From contig NC_135561.1 of NCBI RefSeq assembly GCF_964340395.1, positions 19,391,740 through 19,455,739 on the forward strand: a stretch of DNA of 64,000 nucleotides, read 5' to 3'. Each line of letters opens with the position of its first letter. The first letter of the stretch is position 1. Under the pieces are notes generated by a model. That model had not been told where the DNA came from. It made no database searches and saw only the letters and a list, made by a program, of their open reading frames with translations. Both the position numbers and the translations under genes were made by a program. The DNA comes from Glandiceps talaboti. Its lineage: Eukaryota > Hemichordata > Enteropneusta > Spengelidae. This document shows positions 36,601 through 47,119 of the stretch, one piece after another.

Positions 36601-39600
36601 ACCATATCACACTGTAACCACGGTAACTGGGCGACATGGTTAGAAAATTTCATGTTCACCACCTGATGGGAAACAACTGACCTTTGTAAGAATAATATGG
36701 TCCGAGGTCATAGCGGTCACTGAAATCTGTACATTACATACACTGTAACTGGGCTAATCATAACTACCAAGAAGTGCTTCTGTTTAGCAATCAAAGTCAC
36801 CAAATTTATCTTTTCCATTTGTATTAATTAGATTTAGATACCTTTTGCTCTGTAATGATTACATACATGTACTTGGTCACTGACCTACGCAACAATGCAA
36901 GGTATATATACTATAGACCAGTATTCAGCTCTCAGTGGAATACAAATGTACTGATTAATGCTACCAATGACATCCATGCATTTGCCTGAATAAAATAAAT
37001 ACAGAGTTTGGTCTTCTTGACTTTTACTGTTTATATTTTTTGTGTTGAATGTCTCACTGTTATAGCAAATATGGAAACCAGTTTGTAGTAATCTATCTGT
37101 TCAGTTCATTTATTTCAGTAACAGGGCCTCGGCCCATCATACACATAATTACAAAGTAAATACATAGCAAGATGGATCTAATCTATCAACATCCAAATTA
37201 CCTCTAAAAACCCAGTTTATGCCCCATTTAACTGTTTTTACCTGTATGATTGGGTCAGCTTGTTTGCGTACATCCAAACCAGCCTCTCCATTGGCATAGA
37301 TGTCATTACCAGCTATCACTCCATAGGAAAACAATCGCATGAATATTCCTGAGGTTCGACAATGATGGATTAGATTCCACCAAACAGCTACCTACAAATT
37401 AGAAAAAAAAAAAATGTGAACATCATTTATTTCTGTACACAAACATTTTTAAAAGGCAATTTTTACATCTTGGCTCCACACTTTTTTTCACAAATAAAAT
37501 AATTTTTTTTACTAAAAGTGTACTTCTAGCAACATATACATGACTTATGTAAATACTGGTAAATGTATTGATTCACACTAAATAAACCTACCCCTTCATT
37601 ATATGCAGAGATACTCTGACTTGACTATGTGTGATTCCATTTATTTTGGCACAAAAACTGCTTCAGCTAAATATTAAAATGGCCATATGGATGAGGATTG
37701 GGTATTTATTTTGGAAAAAATGGTTGTGTGCGAGAGGTCTTAAATTAAAGGACAAGTATTCCGTATGTTTTATTACTGTGAACATATACTGGAATATATA
37801 CCTGCATTTTGGCTCTAAATGTATTCTGTGTCTTTTATTCCTTATATTGACGCATACACTGTAATTTGTCCTTGGGTCAGTAATACAGTATATTGTGTTT
37901 TATTGCATCATGGCTTGTATTAGCATTTCATTCAAAACATACCCTTGAAAACTGAATACACCGAATTCCATAACCACACTCCTGAATGTCATTACGGTAC
38001 AGTCGCACATCACCATGGCAACTAATCATGATTCCGCCACCTTGGCATTTGTAAATTTTACAGTTCCGAATGACACACCCTCTCAATTTTTCCATTAACT
38101 CCTTGATTTTTCCATGATTGCGTACTTCCTTATCTGATTGTTTAGAATCTTGTGATTGCACATTAACTTGGAATGGATGCTCTTGATTTTTATTTTGAGT
38201 AAATCGTTGTCCTGCTAAGTACGAAAGCCGATGTACGGATGGATCGGGTAAACTTTCCTGCTCTGCGTCACTTTCCTCCGAGTCTGATGAGATTTCTGAT
38301 GTGTCGGTATCGTACAAAGCGTACTGTTCACCGTGATTGTCGTTTCTCAACTCAACAATACTGCTAGATTCTGACATGTGACTGGCAGTGCCTTCTGAGA
38401 TCGCAGTTCTTGTCTCGATACCAGTGTCTGAGGTATGATTTGGAAGTAATGAAACACCTGAGTTATGTTTCAACTGGTCAGGGCTGTATTGACTTAGCCC
38501 AGTTTGAATAGTTTCAAGCAGTTGTCGGTATACCCATCCATAGTCATTACTAGGAAAGCCCCACACATTGATGGCAGCTGAGTTGTTGCTTTGTGTGAAC
38601 TCACAGTTCTCTATAAGGCTGACATTGAGGGAGTCCAGCTCTATTGGAGCATGTTTGAATTTGCTGAAACGTATATGGCATGTAGCTGGAGAATGTATCT
38701 CTATGTTTCCATCTTCAAATTGGCAGTTATCGATTTGTACATGTCCAAGAGTTGACTGAAAAGACAATAGGATAAATTAGATAGGAATCAGTTTTTCAAA
38801 AATGGAAAAATGTCCTTGTACACCATGTATATTGTACATTGTATTTCAGTTACATTTTGTATTCTCATAATCCAAACAATGCGACCAAATTTTAATAATT
38901 ACAAATCATTTGTGGTCAAATTCCAGGATTTATAAAAATCAAATCTCAATTTGATTTTTTTGACAGGACAATCTTGGACGCCATTTTGATTTACAGTACA
39001 TGATACATGTTGTGCATGTATGTGAACATGGAAAATTCCTTTCAAATTCACTCATTTGGAAATGATCATAGATGATAGAAAGAATTTATCTATTTTGGAA
39101 ATGGTATCAATTCAGATGAGACTTTTGAAGGTAATGAGATCAATTTGATTAGTACTTCTACAACAAATCACGATGCATAATGTATTTGAATCCTACCTGC
39201 AGTGAAAGCTTATGTACAAATGTATGCTTATGCCGAACTGTACAGTTTGCCCATTTACATGTACATAAACTTGACTTATACAGGTTGCAGTTACCACTAG
39301 CTAACAATGTACATTGATAGCCCTGTTATTATTACCCTTAACACACGCCCACACTACATGTAAATATTATTGCAGAGGAATAAACATGAAGGGTCTGGGT
39401 CAACTTATAAGAACGATAAATCAGTCTACAATTTTGACAAACAATTTGTCATATACAATTCTATTTTGCTAGATTGCCAATTATCCCTTCAAAGTTCCAT
39501 TGCTAAGATACATGTATCCAACAGTGTGCTCTCTAAGTCTAAACCAATTTGACATGCCACTGACGCACACAATTTCTAGGGACGCACCAATATTTGGTGT

Positions 39601-41577
39601 TACCCTATCTCTTACTATGTGATGACTCACAAGAAATGCCAGTTTTTTTTAATTTTGACTCACAACAAAACTGGTACCCAACAATATTACACTTACAAGT
39701 ACAGTACTGAAAGTTTGGATTCACATGAAATTTCATTTTTTAAAACCCTACTATAAAGTTTCCATGATTAGATAGATACATGTATAGACTGTAAGTTACG
39801 TTGTGTTGCTCCACCCTCACTGGCCATGAGAGGAGTTGACAGATGTGTGAGGGCACCCCATCATGGCACACATGTACCTTACAGACTAAGATAGATATAG
39901 CAAACATAACAAATATTTTCATATATACAGCCATAATACAAACAAACTCAATATGACTTGGCAGATCTTTGTCCAAGTGTTACAAAGCTTGTACGAGATA
40001 AGTGTTTCTTTTGACTAACTCTGAAGAAAATACTGGGAGAACATGATACTTGTTAATATTTTTTATATAAATATATTGAAGAACTTATCTAACATTCACT
40101 TGTACCCAGTTTACTCATGGAATGTAGTTGAAAATTTCTTTGGTGTTACATTTCTATCAACTCTACAGTTTAAATGTCAGTCTACAAAACAAATCAATCT
40201 GAGAACATTTCATGTGGCCTGGCAAAGTGTTATTGTGCAATTTACAACTTACAAGCAATTGTTATCAAAAATGTTTTGTTTTCTTAGTATTGAAAACTGA
40301 TACATGTAAGTTGTATAATAATATAATCAGTTTTCATATAGTGCTTTCTCACACTGACCTCACAGCACTTTGCAATTATTACCCCTGGCACAGACCTGTA
40401 ATAACACTTCCTCAACTCCATAGGTAGCATACAATCCATTGGCCTCTATAAGCACATAGGATTAAAATATTCACATTGCAACCTCTATCCTACCAGGTCC
40501 CCAATTATACAGCTGGGTTGACTGCAGCACAATCATGGTTCAATTCTTGGATAAAACCATCAACCCATTCAGAAGAAATTGCAGTACATGTAGTAAGGTC
40601 CGAACCAGCAACTTGAACATTTTAAGCCCATATAACCATTCATTGAATCATCCCGACTGCACAACCGGATAGCACTGTCTGACAAATTTTGAAATACCTG
40701 CCACATGTAAATTTATGTAAACTGTGCTACAGATAGCAGCAAATGCTGCATGTACATGTGTAGTACACTCCTGACGATGCTGACGAGATGTCAATGAAAA
40801 ACTTGGGATTTCCGTCCAACAAATTTTTGACTCTGAGAGTAGAAATTTTCATTACTAAGAATGAACCCAGAGTCCATGAACATTCATTCTTGTACATGTA
40901 ATATGTTTTGCAATAGTTGATATTACATGTATTATAAGACCTACCTGAATGATAGTTGAAGTAAACCATGGTGCTTTAATAACAAGATTACACAGTCTAG
41001 CAGTCTCTGCTTGTAGTTCAATACTAGCTGACAACACCACTTCACCAAGTTTTCCACACCCAACCAGTTCTAACGGCAGTTTACTTAGCATCATGAACTG
41101 TTCATCATAAGTCCCAGGATGAAGAAATATCCTATCAAATGCACTTGCATTGTTCAGAGCATCCTTCAAATTCCTAAACTCATAATTGCCACCAACATGG
41201 ATTATCTTCCGGTCGCGTCGCTTCCGGAACAGATACAGACACTGTGCCTGGTCTAGATCTTTGGAGTATTCACACCATATCCGATTGGCTTGGTAGTGTT
41301 CCTTTAATGCCTGTCTCCAAGACTTAGGGTCAACCTGAGATGCTATTGGCCAATTGGGGTGTCTCCACTCAGGGTAGCTCTGATAGAGTTGCTTCCATCT
41401 TGTGTTGTCCAGGCTGTAAATGAGGTCATTCCATAAATGGCACACCTGACAACAACGACAGAGATCGGCTACTGACAAATACTTGAATACCAAACTCCAC
41501 AACTCAGGTGGCATACTGATATCATGGTCTCCATGAGTCTTGTCACCTGGCTGATTTCGTTGAAGTTTTGGTGGCAT
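25957..41577 (-). CDS. FBXO10: FBXO10 orthologue (F-box and parallel beta-helix protein), 10 coding exons
   Basis: Encodes a 980-aa protein (human FBXO10 is about 956 aa), by family a substrate receptor of an SCF (SKP1-CUL1) ubiquitin ligase. Coding exons in transcript order: 41577-40945, 38755-37943, 37391-37242, 34163-34027, 33533-33463, 32786-32634, 31779-31528, 28387-28074, 27142-26949 and 26182-25957. All are GT-AG with matching phases. The F-box is at residues 22-64 (M-P-P-E-L-W...C-C-Q-V-C-H-L-W). From about 130 to 880 the protein is built of beta-helix (PbH1) rungs, interrupted by an acidic Ser/Glu-rich stretch near 360-385. It ends C-V-I-L, a CaaX prenylation box; vertebrate FBXO10 ends C-T-I-L and is geranylgeranylated there. 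The start is the first ATG after an in-frame TAA. Confidence 0.95.
26949..27142 (-). CDS. FBXO10: FBXO10 coding exon 9
   Basis: 194 bases, acceptor TTTCTTCAG and donor GTCAGT. It encodes the last helix rungs (R-N-R-V-Y-S-A-N-D-Y-G-I-A-M). The donor is not the commonest form, but it is the only site that keeps frame with exon 10. Confidence 0.85.
27198..27413. repeat. 23-bp minisatellite beside FBXO10 exon 9
   Basis: About nine units of TTGTATATCAGGGTATTACA plus three bases lie in intron 8, some 55 bases upstream of the exon 9 acceptor on the minus strand. Overlapping open frames there are repeat shadows. Confidence 0.9.
28074..28387 (-). CDS. FBXO10: FBXO10 coding exon 8
   Basis: 314 bases, acceptor CACTTTAG and donor GTTTGT (weak but phase-consistent). 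Rungs N-N-S-I-T-C-N-A-G-S-G-V, H-G-N-G-I-Y-D-N and N-D-I-I-G-N match vertebrate FBXO10 closely. Confidence 0.92.
28652..28692. repeat. (CAA)n microsatellite
   Basis: About 13 CAA triplets after a short C run, in FBXO10 intron 7, about 260 bases from the exon 8 acceptor. Confidence 0.95.
29451..30023. mobile_element. MITE with terminal inverted repeats and a 10-bp target duplication
   Basis: ATTATAAGAC stands at 29451-29460 and again at 30014-30023. Just inside, the left end reads CAGTCTAGTTCCTATA and the right end, on the other strand, AGTCTAGTTTCTATA. The inverted match continues to ATCATCTCCACTC, about 60-65 bp in. The element is about 553 bp with no transposase frame. A 9-11 bp duplication is most like Mutator-type (MULE) transposons. 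It sits in FBXO10 intron 7 and carries a copy of the GATGCACACAATTTCTAG repeat at 29540-29660. Confidence 0.72.
29540..29660 (-). repeat. Interspersed GTGGCATGTCAAAT-family repeat (copy inside the MITE)
   Basis: GATGCACACAATTTCTAGTG, ACCAAAATTTGGTGTT and GACTCACAAGAAATGCCAG are shared with 39525-39670 and 45190-45310. Confidence 0.5.
31340..31471. mobile_element. Short fold-back MITE (ATTATATTATTTCCTAAT ends)
   Basis: The left end ATTATATTATTTCCTAAT and right end AATATTAGGGA are imperfect inverted repeats. Internal blocks CACTACTCGTCTATTGACTC and ATAGTGACAAGGCCC are shared with 35725-35882. It lies just downstream of FBXO10 exon 7. Confidence 0.5.
31528..31779 (-). CDS. FBXO10: FBXO10 coding exon 7
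   Basis: 252 bases, acceptor TACTACAG and donor GTAAAG. It encodes H-G-V-W-I-M-S, then a Gly/Asn-rich and acidic insert (V-S-E-E-E-E-E-L) at the place where vertebrate FBXO10 also has a variable loop, then V-E-Y-N-S-I-Y-H-N-A-G. Confidence 0.92.
31871..32656 (-). repeat. 33-35-bp minisatellite made of the FBXO10 exon 6 end and its 5' splice site
   Basis: There are 23 tandem units. On the minus strand a typical unit is ATGGAAAACAAATGTTATCC, ATG, GTAAGTACATT. The unit nearest the exon (ending 32634) is the true exon 6 end and donor. The other 22 lie in intron 6. By my count 13 units keep GTAAGT at the donor position, 6 have GTAAAT, 2 GTATGT and 2 GTATAT. Units near the exon are 33 bp; most others are 34. 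Confidence 0.93.
32634..32786 (-). CDS. FBXO10: FBXO10 coding exon 6
   Basis: 153 bases, acceptor CTGACAG. It encodes N-N-Q-W-G-G-I-D-I-R and S-D-G-V-V-I-G and ends in CATG before a GTAAGT donor, splitting a Gly codon. The last 20 or so exon bases and this donor are the first copy of the minisatellite in intron 6. Confidence 0.92.
33463..33533 (-). CDS. FBXO10: FBXO10 coding exon 5
   Basis: A 71-base exon, acceptor TTTGCCAG and donor GTAGGT. It encodes one rung, N-G-K-A-A-G-I-A-V-N-E-N-G, conserved with vertebrate FBXO10. Too small to find without the family alignment. Confidence 0.9.
33588..33631. repeat. (TTG)n microsatellite beside FBXO10 exon 5
   Basis: About 14 TTG triplets in intron 4, about 55 bases upstream of the exon 5 acceptor on the minus strand, where they read CAA. 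Confidence 0.95.
34027..34163 (-). CDS. FBXO10: FBXO10 coding exon 4
   Basis: 45 codons plus two bases, acceptor TTCCTACAG and donor GTAAGT. Rungs I-H-H-G-K-R-S-G-I-V-V-L and N-K-E-A-G-I-Y-I-L-Y. A CATGGTAAGA sequence inside the exon is a cryptic donor-like site. Confidence 0.92.
34178..34400. repeat. (CACT)n and (CAAT/CAGT)n microsatellite beside FBXO10 exon 4
   Basis: Tetramer array starting about 15 bases upstream of the exon 4 acceptor (minus strand). It forms GAGT/GATT repeats in the position of the polypyrimidine tract and branch region. Confidence 0.92.
34872..35001 (+). pseudogene. LINE reverse transcriptase C-terminal relic
   Basis: It reads G-Q-S-A-F-S-V-C-T-P-A-L-W-N-A-L-P, then after a 4-base CTAC duplication at 34927-34934 continues in another frame as F-D-I-R-G-A-M-T-V-H-M-F-K-K-W-V-E-D-A-F-F and stop. 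The A-x-x-L-W-N-x-L-P...F-K-x-x-L/V pattern is the usual C-terminus of CR1/L2-type LINEs. It is truncated and frameshifted, on the strand opposite to FBXO10, in intron 3. Confidence 0.7.
35436..35650. repeat. 43-bp minisatellite, about 5 copies
   Basis: The unit is CATGAAAACCTGTGTCTACA, TCACTGGTTTTGTGGTGTTA, CAT. Near-perfect copies, in FBXO10 intron 3. Confidence 0.92.
35725..35882. mobile_element. Short fold-back MITE, second copy
   Basis: ATTATATTATTCCCCAATAT at the left and AATATTAGGGAATAATAT at the right are inverted repeats. The interior is shared with 31340-31471 and, in part, with 27435-27511. Confidence 0.6.
35883..37241. other. FBXO10 intron 3 remainder; degenerate tandem duplication
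   Basis: No coding exon recognised. GGGGGACCAACTGACCCTGT and GGGAAACAACTGACCTTTGT begin two related blocks of about 85 bp at 36536-36620 and 36665-36750, both ending CACTGTAAC. Confidence 0.45.
37242..37391 (-). CDS. FBXO10: FBXO10 coding exon 3
   Basis: 50 codons, phase 0 both ends, acceptor TTTGTAG and donor GTAAAA. Beta-helix rungs I-H-H-C-R-T-S-G-I-F and G-N-D-I-Y-A-N-G-E-A-G-L-D-V-R match vertebrate FBXO10. Confidence 0.92.
37943..38755 (-). CDS. FBXO10: FBXO10 coding exon 2
   Basis: 271 codons, acceptor TTTTCAG and donor GTATGT, phase 0. It begins G-H-V-Q-I-D-N-C-Q-F-E-D-G as in vertebrate FBXO10, then a poorly conserved Ser/Asp/Glu-rich insert, then N-C-K-I-Y-K-C-Q-G-G and R-N-D-I-Q-E-C. 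Confidence 0.94.
38756..40429. other. FBXO10 intron 1, distal part
   Basis: No coding exon recognised. A GTGGCATGTCAAAT-family repeat lies at 39525-39670 (minus). Confidence 0.5.
40430..40690 (-). mobile_element. tRNA-derived SINE-like element (copy 3)
   Basis: On the minus strand a head with GTTGTGCAGTCGGGATG and a box B-like GCTGGTTCGGACC is followed by GGGGACCTGGTAGGATAGAG and ATCCTATGTGCTTATAGA, matching 2700-2820 and 17880-18140. It lies in FBXO10 intron 1. Confidence 0.55.
40760..40900 (-). mobile_element. Single arm of the 19954-20340 fold-back element
   Basis: Read on the minus strand it matches the left part of that element (TTCATGGACTCTGGGTTCAT, then CTTAGTAATG, GGAAATCCCAAG and ACATCTCGTCAGCAT). 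It ends only about 45 bases from the FBXO10 exon 1 donor. Confidence 0.6.
40945..41577 (-). CDS. FBXO10: FBXO10 coding exon 1 (F-box)
   Basis: 211 codons from the ATG at 41577 to a GTAGGT donor, phase 0. It holds the F-box (22-64) and the conserved block W-R-H-P-N-W-P. An upstream in-frame GTG reading exists but no ATG, and a TAA precedes it. Confidence 0.94.
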
Positions 41578-41787
41578 TTTGAGGTACCCCCTGTACACTG
41601 GTTAACATGGATATACAAGTACATGTACATCCATACACAACTCTACCAGTTATCTGGTAACTGTAGTGTCATCATATAGTCTAGTTCCTATACGGTATCG
41701 TTACAATGTACACCTCCACTCAAGATTTAGTTAGAGAACACGTTGGCATCTAGTCTACATCATTTATTGCTCTGTGAGTCTGTCCAA
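41578..41787 (-). other. FBXO10: Probable 5' UTR part of FBXO10 exon with the start codon
   Basis: A strong 3' splice site (T-rich tract, then GTCTTCACAG) ends at 41788 on the minus strand, so the start-codon exon probably begins at 41787 and at least one noncoding exon lies further upstream. The UTR contains an AGTCTAGTTCCTATACGG segment at about 41681-41720, which is the terminus of the MITE family at 29451-30023. Confidence 0.5.
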
Positions 41788-43069
41788 CTGTGAAGACAAA
41801 AAAAAAATTTAGATAATGAGATGACCAATCTTCAAAATGTAATATCTGTCACTGATTTCACTAAAATACAGTCTTTGTGCACTTTCGTTAAAGGCCTACT
41901 TTGGTTTAGCATTAAAACATAGGTGTGAAAATCTATTGTTTGGCAGAGCTATAAAAAATACTTAGTCCAGAACAGAAGAATGATTCTATGGAATCCTTGT
42001 TAAGATATTACACTAATGAGATGACATGGGATTGAAACATAGCCCTTTAAATTCAATAATTCTTGATGACCTAGTAACTTATCCTCATTATGTAATGTTC
42101 ACTATCAAATAGTGAGTGTAGCAGAGTCACAAATTCAGCCAATAAACATACAGTTACTATATTGTCTAAATGGGAAGACTTGCAGTTTCAGCCAATTGTC
42201 AAACATAACCCCCCACCCCCCTCCCTCACCTTCACTCCCCAGGTCTGTTAAGTCATGTGTTTTTGTGTGAATGTTTGTCAACTGAAAAATAACAATGTTC
42301 AATCCTTATGATAAGCTGTATTATTCCATCCTTCTTTATTAAAGGTCTTCATTTCAATCCCAAATTCTCGTATTTGTTCTATCTATCAGTGGAGCCGAAG
42401 GATTACATTGGATTATTCTTTTAATTAGGACCAGTATTATATATATGTTTAATCCTAATGATCTGATCTGAACTGAGCCTTTAAGCTGAATAAAGTCCAG
42501 TCTACCACTGTAGCTCACATAATAAGATTATCTTTGGCTTACAAAATCACAGATTATGCCAAGAAAATGAATACGAATTTAACAGATACGATACACAATG
42601 TATTTCTAGTTTACTGCTTTAATAAGACTTAATTCACATCAAGTGTTGTACATGTAGAAGAAAAAATATACATTTAAGAAAGGATGACATTTTAACATAA
42701 CAACAAAGTTTGTAGAAAGGGCAATGTCAAATTGCAAAATTAAAAATAAGATTTTAAACCCCAATGTGTCTGAATCCCAGGGTCTTGGATAACTAACCAT
42801 CTTATCAGTGAAACTATAGAGGTGCAGGAAGGATTTGCTACCTCCATGGTGGAACCATAGGGATTGAAATAGGATTTTTTGTTCAGGACAAATTTTTTCT
42901 ATGTCCCCTTGCAGACAACTGTCTTTCACAGTGTTCACAAACCAATCTGACAATGTTCATAAAGCTAATAACATGACCCCCTAAAAGTCTACTTCATCCC
43001 AGACCTTGTGTGTATGCTTTCTGGTATTCAACACTATACAATGTACATGTACATGTAACCCTATTCCCA
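41788..43069. other. No recognised gene; old interspersed repeats
   Basis: AT-rich sequence upstream of FBXO10. 41930-42060 resembles 16690-16880. 42095-42235 is repeated inverted at 45428-45598 (shared GCAGTTTCAGCCAATTGT). Confidence 0.45.
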
Positions 43070-43440
43070 ATTAGTACTAAGCCTAACCTTGTAATTATGC
43101 ATAATGGCAAAGGGAAATAGGAAGGCCATGGAGAAATACCTCCATAGGTAGCCCAACTGAAGTAACAATACCGTTGTTATGTAATGTTACAAGGTAACCT
43201 ATACATCCCTATTTTCAATAATTACTTAGACTGACCTTGTAATATTATGTATAATGGCTCAGTCTACCACATGGGGAGGTAGGCCAACTTTCCCAACTAA
43301 ACAATAACGTTGTTATGTAATGAGATAATGTACCTATACTGTACATCCCCACTCTCTTCAAATAACCTTGTAATTTATAATGCATAGTGGATCAGCCCAT
43401 CACATCAACCATGGGTCAGTTGGCCTATCTTTCATAATTC
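43070..43440. repeat. Degenerate tandem repeat of about 130-150 bp, 2-3 copies
   Basis: ACCTTGTAATTATGCATAATGG, with variants, begins blocks at about 43087, 43234 and 43366. CCGTTGTTATGTAATG and GGTAACCTATACATCCC recur inside. Confidence 0.6.
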
Positions 43441-43736
43441 TTTGCAATTCTACAAACACCACTTTTCTATCAACCATTTTCACACATAACATACTCATAC
43501 CACTGTTTGAAATGATTTTCAGGGACAACATTTCAATACACGCAGTTTGTGTAAATTTTGATAACATGAAAGCTAGGTCAAATATAGAATATTAGTTGAT
43601 CTCATCAGTGACTCACTATCTAATAAAACTGTAACACATCAATACAACAGATTATGGAAAGACATATAATACTAACACAAGTATGATTAATATTCGATAA
43701 GCTTTATTTACATTCAAATGCATGACACATGACATG

Positions 43737-43830
43737 ATGTGACACAACACAACACAACACAACACAACACAACACAACACAGCACATCATAACACAACAC
43801 AACACAACACAACACAACACAACACAAATA
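43737..43830. repeat. (ACAAC)n pentamer array
   Basis: About 18 ACAAC-type pentamers with minor interruptions. Confidence 0.93.
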
Positions 43831-43854
43831 GTTAAACAAAGAGTAGCCAATGAA

Positions 43855-44700
43855 ATGGGGCAAGGGGTATGGGTTATGGTTTGGGCAAGGGGTAAGGGAT
43901 TAACAGATGTGATATGGGTTATGGTTTGGGCAAGGGGTGGGATATTTTTTGTATGGGTTGGGACAACAGTTTGTACAAGGATGATAGTTGGGACAATGGT
44001 TGAGATAACAGTGATAGTTGGGACAACGGTTGGGATAAGGATGATAGTTGGGACAACAGTTGGGATAAGGATGATAGTTGGGACAATGGTTGAGATAACA
44101 GTGATAGTTGGGACAAAGGTTGGGATAAGGATCATGGATGATAGTTGGGACAACAGTTGGGATAAGGATGATAGTTGGACAACAGTTTGTACAAGGATGA
44201 TAGTTGGGACAACAGTTTGTACAAGGATGATAGTTGGGACAATGGTTGAGATAACAGTGATAGTTGGGACAACGGTTGGGATAAGGATGATAGTTGGGAC
44301 AAAGGTTGGGATAAGGATAAGAGTTGGGATAAGGATGATAGTTGGGATAATGGTTGGGATAAGGGTGATAGTTTGGACAACAGTTGGGATAAGGATGATA
44401 GTTGGGACAACAGTTGGGATAAGGATGATAGTTGGGACAAAGGTTGGGGTAAGGATAATATTTGGGACAACGGTAGTTGGGATAAAATGAGTGGGATAAG
44501 GGTGATAGTTGGGACAATGGTTGGGATAAGTATGATAGTTGGGATAAAATGGGTGGGATAAGGGTGATAGTTGGGATAAAATGGGTGGGATAAGGATGAT
44601 AGATGGGACAATGTGTGGGTGGGATAAGGATGATAGGTGGGGCAATGGGTGGGATAAGGATGATAGTTGGGACAATGGGTAGGATAAGGGTGGTGGTGGG
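43855..44700. repeat. 30-bp minisatellite, about 28 copies
   Basis: The unit is GATAGTTGGGACAACAGTTG plus GGATAAGGAT, with variants. The 30-bp length keeps frames open on both strands for up to about 360 codons (P-T-I-I-L-I-P-T-V-V and similar). All are repeat shadows. Confidence 0.93.
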
Positions 44701-46029
44701 AGCACTGGGGAAAGCAGCGGGACAGGGTTTGCACAGTGGGTATACATGTAAACTTCAAATTTTCTTACAGATAAATGCAAAACAGAAAATAAATGTACAT
44801 CGTTTTGTTGTATTTAGTGTATGCCTTGAGGTTTACAATACTAAGTTACAGCTGTACAATGTGCCAAAATCACTGTTAACTAAGTTACACAAATAGTAAC
44901 AGATGGCACCGTGGCAGTCATCAATAAAACTACAAGTTCCTGTTTTCTATAAACTGTCTCTGTATTCATCCAGTGACAATAGAACAAAACATGTTAAATA
45001 GGTTGAAGGATAAGAGACAAAGATTTAGGATTGATCATCATCATCATACAATGCACTCACATACCTGTATCTATACAGTACATAGGCTAATTATAGCACA
45101 GGGACACTCACCAGATGCTCCAATCCTACAATAAAAACAGACCAAGTCTAAAATAAAACAGTGTGTAAGAGAGAAACTACGGCAACAGAGCAGTGTGCCC
45201 TTTACATCAATTTGACGCAAAACTGACGTACACAATTTCTAGTCATGCAGCACCAAAATGTGGTGTTCCCCTATCTCTTACTACATGTATGTGTAGTGTC
45301 TCACAACAAAATTTGTCTGTAATACTCAAATATAGTTTGGGTCCTCACTTCTGGCCCTAAAACGGCTTGTGGACAGCACTCCTAGCAGCCAAACCAAGAA
45401 AGCTTTTATATCTCTGCCATATGGCATATTCAGACCTGGGGGAGTGAGTTTTTTTTTTCAACAATTGGCTGAAACTGCAAATCTTCCCATTCAGACAGTA
45501 TATATACTACTATGTAGTGTAGTCTAGTATGATTATTGCAGAATTTGTGACTCTGCTACACTCACTACCTCTCTGAGACTAGAGCAAACATTACATAATG
45601 GGGCACAGATTCAGCCAGTAGACAACCTAGACAGACTATGTAGCAAGTTTTCAAATTCAGACCCTACAAATACAAACACAATGTATATGTAGTTTTAATA
45701 CAACTGTATGTATTGACTGAACCTGTGACTCTGTCTTGTAAGTTACATTGTAATAAGTGGGGAAAGTGAAGTGTAGTGGGGTCATACATTAGATTCATCC
45801 AATAGACAGGCTAATGTAGTCAGACAGTGCGTCTCAGTGACAAGTTTTCCAATCCAGACCCTACATGCACATTGTACATGTAGTCAGACTGTCTGGGTCT
45901 CAACTTGCAAAGTTTTCCATTTCAGACCCACTTGAGTGGTCTCAACTACAAGTTTTCTAGACAGTCCCCAATGTGGTCCGATAGTACCGGTAGATTTCAG
46001 GTATAGTATTGATGTACCATAACAGAAAC
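44701..46029. other. No recognised gene; interspersed repeats
   Basis: A GTGGCATGTCAAAT-family copy at 45190-45310 (minus) and the inverted partner of 42095-42235 at 45428-45598. Nothing coding seen. Confidence 0.45.
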
Positions 46030-46410
46030 TTACGATATGTATGAGAGCAAGTGTGCCATATTCCACTGTATGTATGAGAGCAAGTGTGCCATATTCCACT
46101 GTATGTATGAGAGTAAGTGTGCCATATTCCACTGTATGTATGAGAGCAAGTATGCAATATTCCACTGCTACATGTATGTATGAGAGCAAGTGTGCCATAT
46201 TCCACTGATCTGTATGAGAGTAAGTGTGCCATACTCCACTGATATGTATGAGAGTAAGTGTGCCATATTCCACTGCTATGTATGAGAGCAAGTGTGCCAT
46301 ATTCCACTGATATGTATGAGAGTAAGTGTGCCATATTCCACTGATCTGTATGAGAGCAAGTGTGCCATATTCCACTGTTATGTATGAGAGTAAGTGTGCC
46401 ATATTTCATT
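46030..46410. repeat. 33-34-bp minisatellite, about 11 copies
   Basis: The unit is TGTATGAGAGCAAGTGTGCC plus ATATTCCACTGTA, alternating GAGAGC and GAGAGT forms. Minus-strand frames of about 150-170 codons over it are shadows. Confidence 0.92.
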
Positions 46411-47119
46411 GATATGCGAGAGTGCTTGCTGTGTTCTCTCTAATCAGACATGTACTTTCACAGGTGAGACAATTGGCCTTTCCAAAACTTGCCTTGGTGG
46501 TGCTGTACTTCCTGTCTGTGTGTACCTTAGGGTATACACGGTATAGGTTACTCAGTTAATTATAGACCACTGCTGCTTTCCTCATTGTCTGAACAATATA
46601 AAAAACATCCCCGATTTATACTTCTACAGAATACCAAGGGACAAAGCTCTTAAGAAACATTACTATGAGGTGATGATAACCCCAATTTGAGTGAGGGCAC
46701 TGTATTCTCAATTTCCTGTTTGCAGTCTGAAATGGCCTATTGCAAAATACAACATGTACAGTATATATGTACCAGTACCCTAAATAATCACACTGCATTA
46801 TGCATTTGTTATGGGGACTTTTCTTGTAATTATATGCAAATTTCACAAAATGTGTGATTTTGTGTGTATGGAACAGCTACATTACATGCCTTATTGGATA
46901 TGGGTACAGTGTACATTGTACACAATAACGTTTTCAGTATTTCCACTTATACTAGTGGTATGCAGCATAACCGGTGCAAGTATTCACTGTAAATGTACAT
47001 CGTAATAACATAGTCCCCTCACTTCATCCCAAATCAACTTATTCCACTTTCCAGTCATCTTCCACTTTCAATGCCCCCCCCCCCCATTTCAGTTTGTTCA
47101 TGGTTCGAAACAAGTCTTC
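46411..47119. other. No recognised gene
   Basis: AT-rich, short open frames only, ending in a run of about nine C. Confidence 0.5.

Noticed and set aside
40855-41598. FBXO10 start at 41598 and read-through past 40945
   Set aside because: The codon at 41598 is GTG, not ATG. The exon ends at the GTAGGT donor, and the extra residues have no match in the family.
43704-44780. 358-codon minus-strand open frame
   Set aside because: It lies over the 30-bp minisatellite, and overlapping frames on both strands are equally open.
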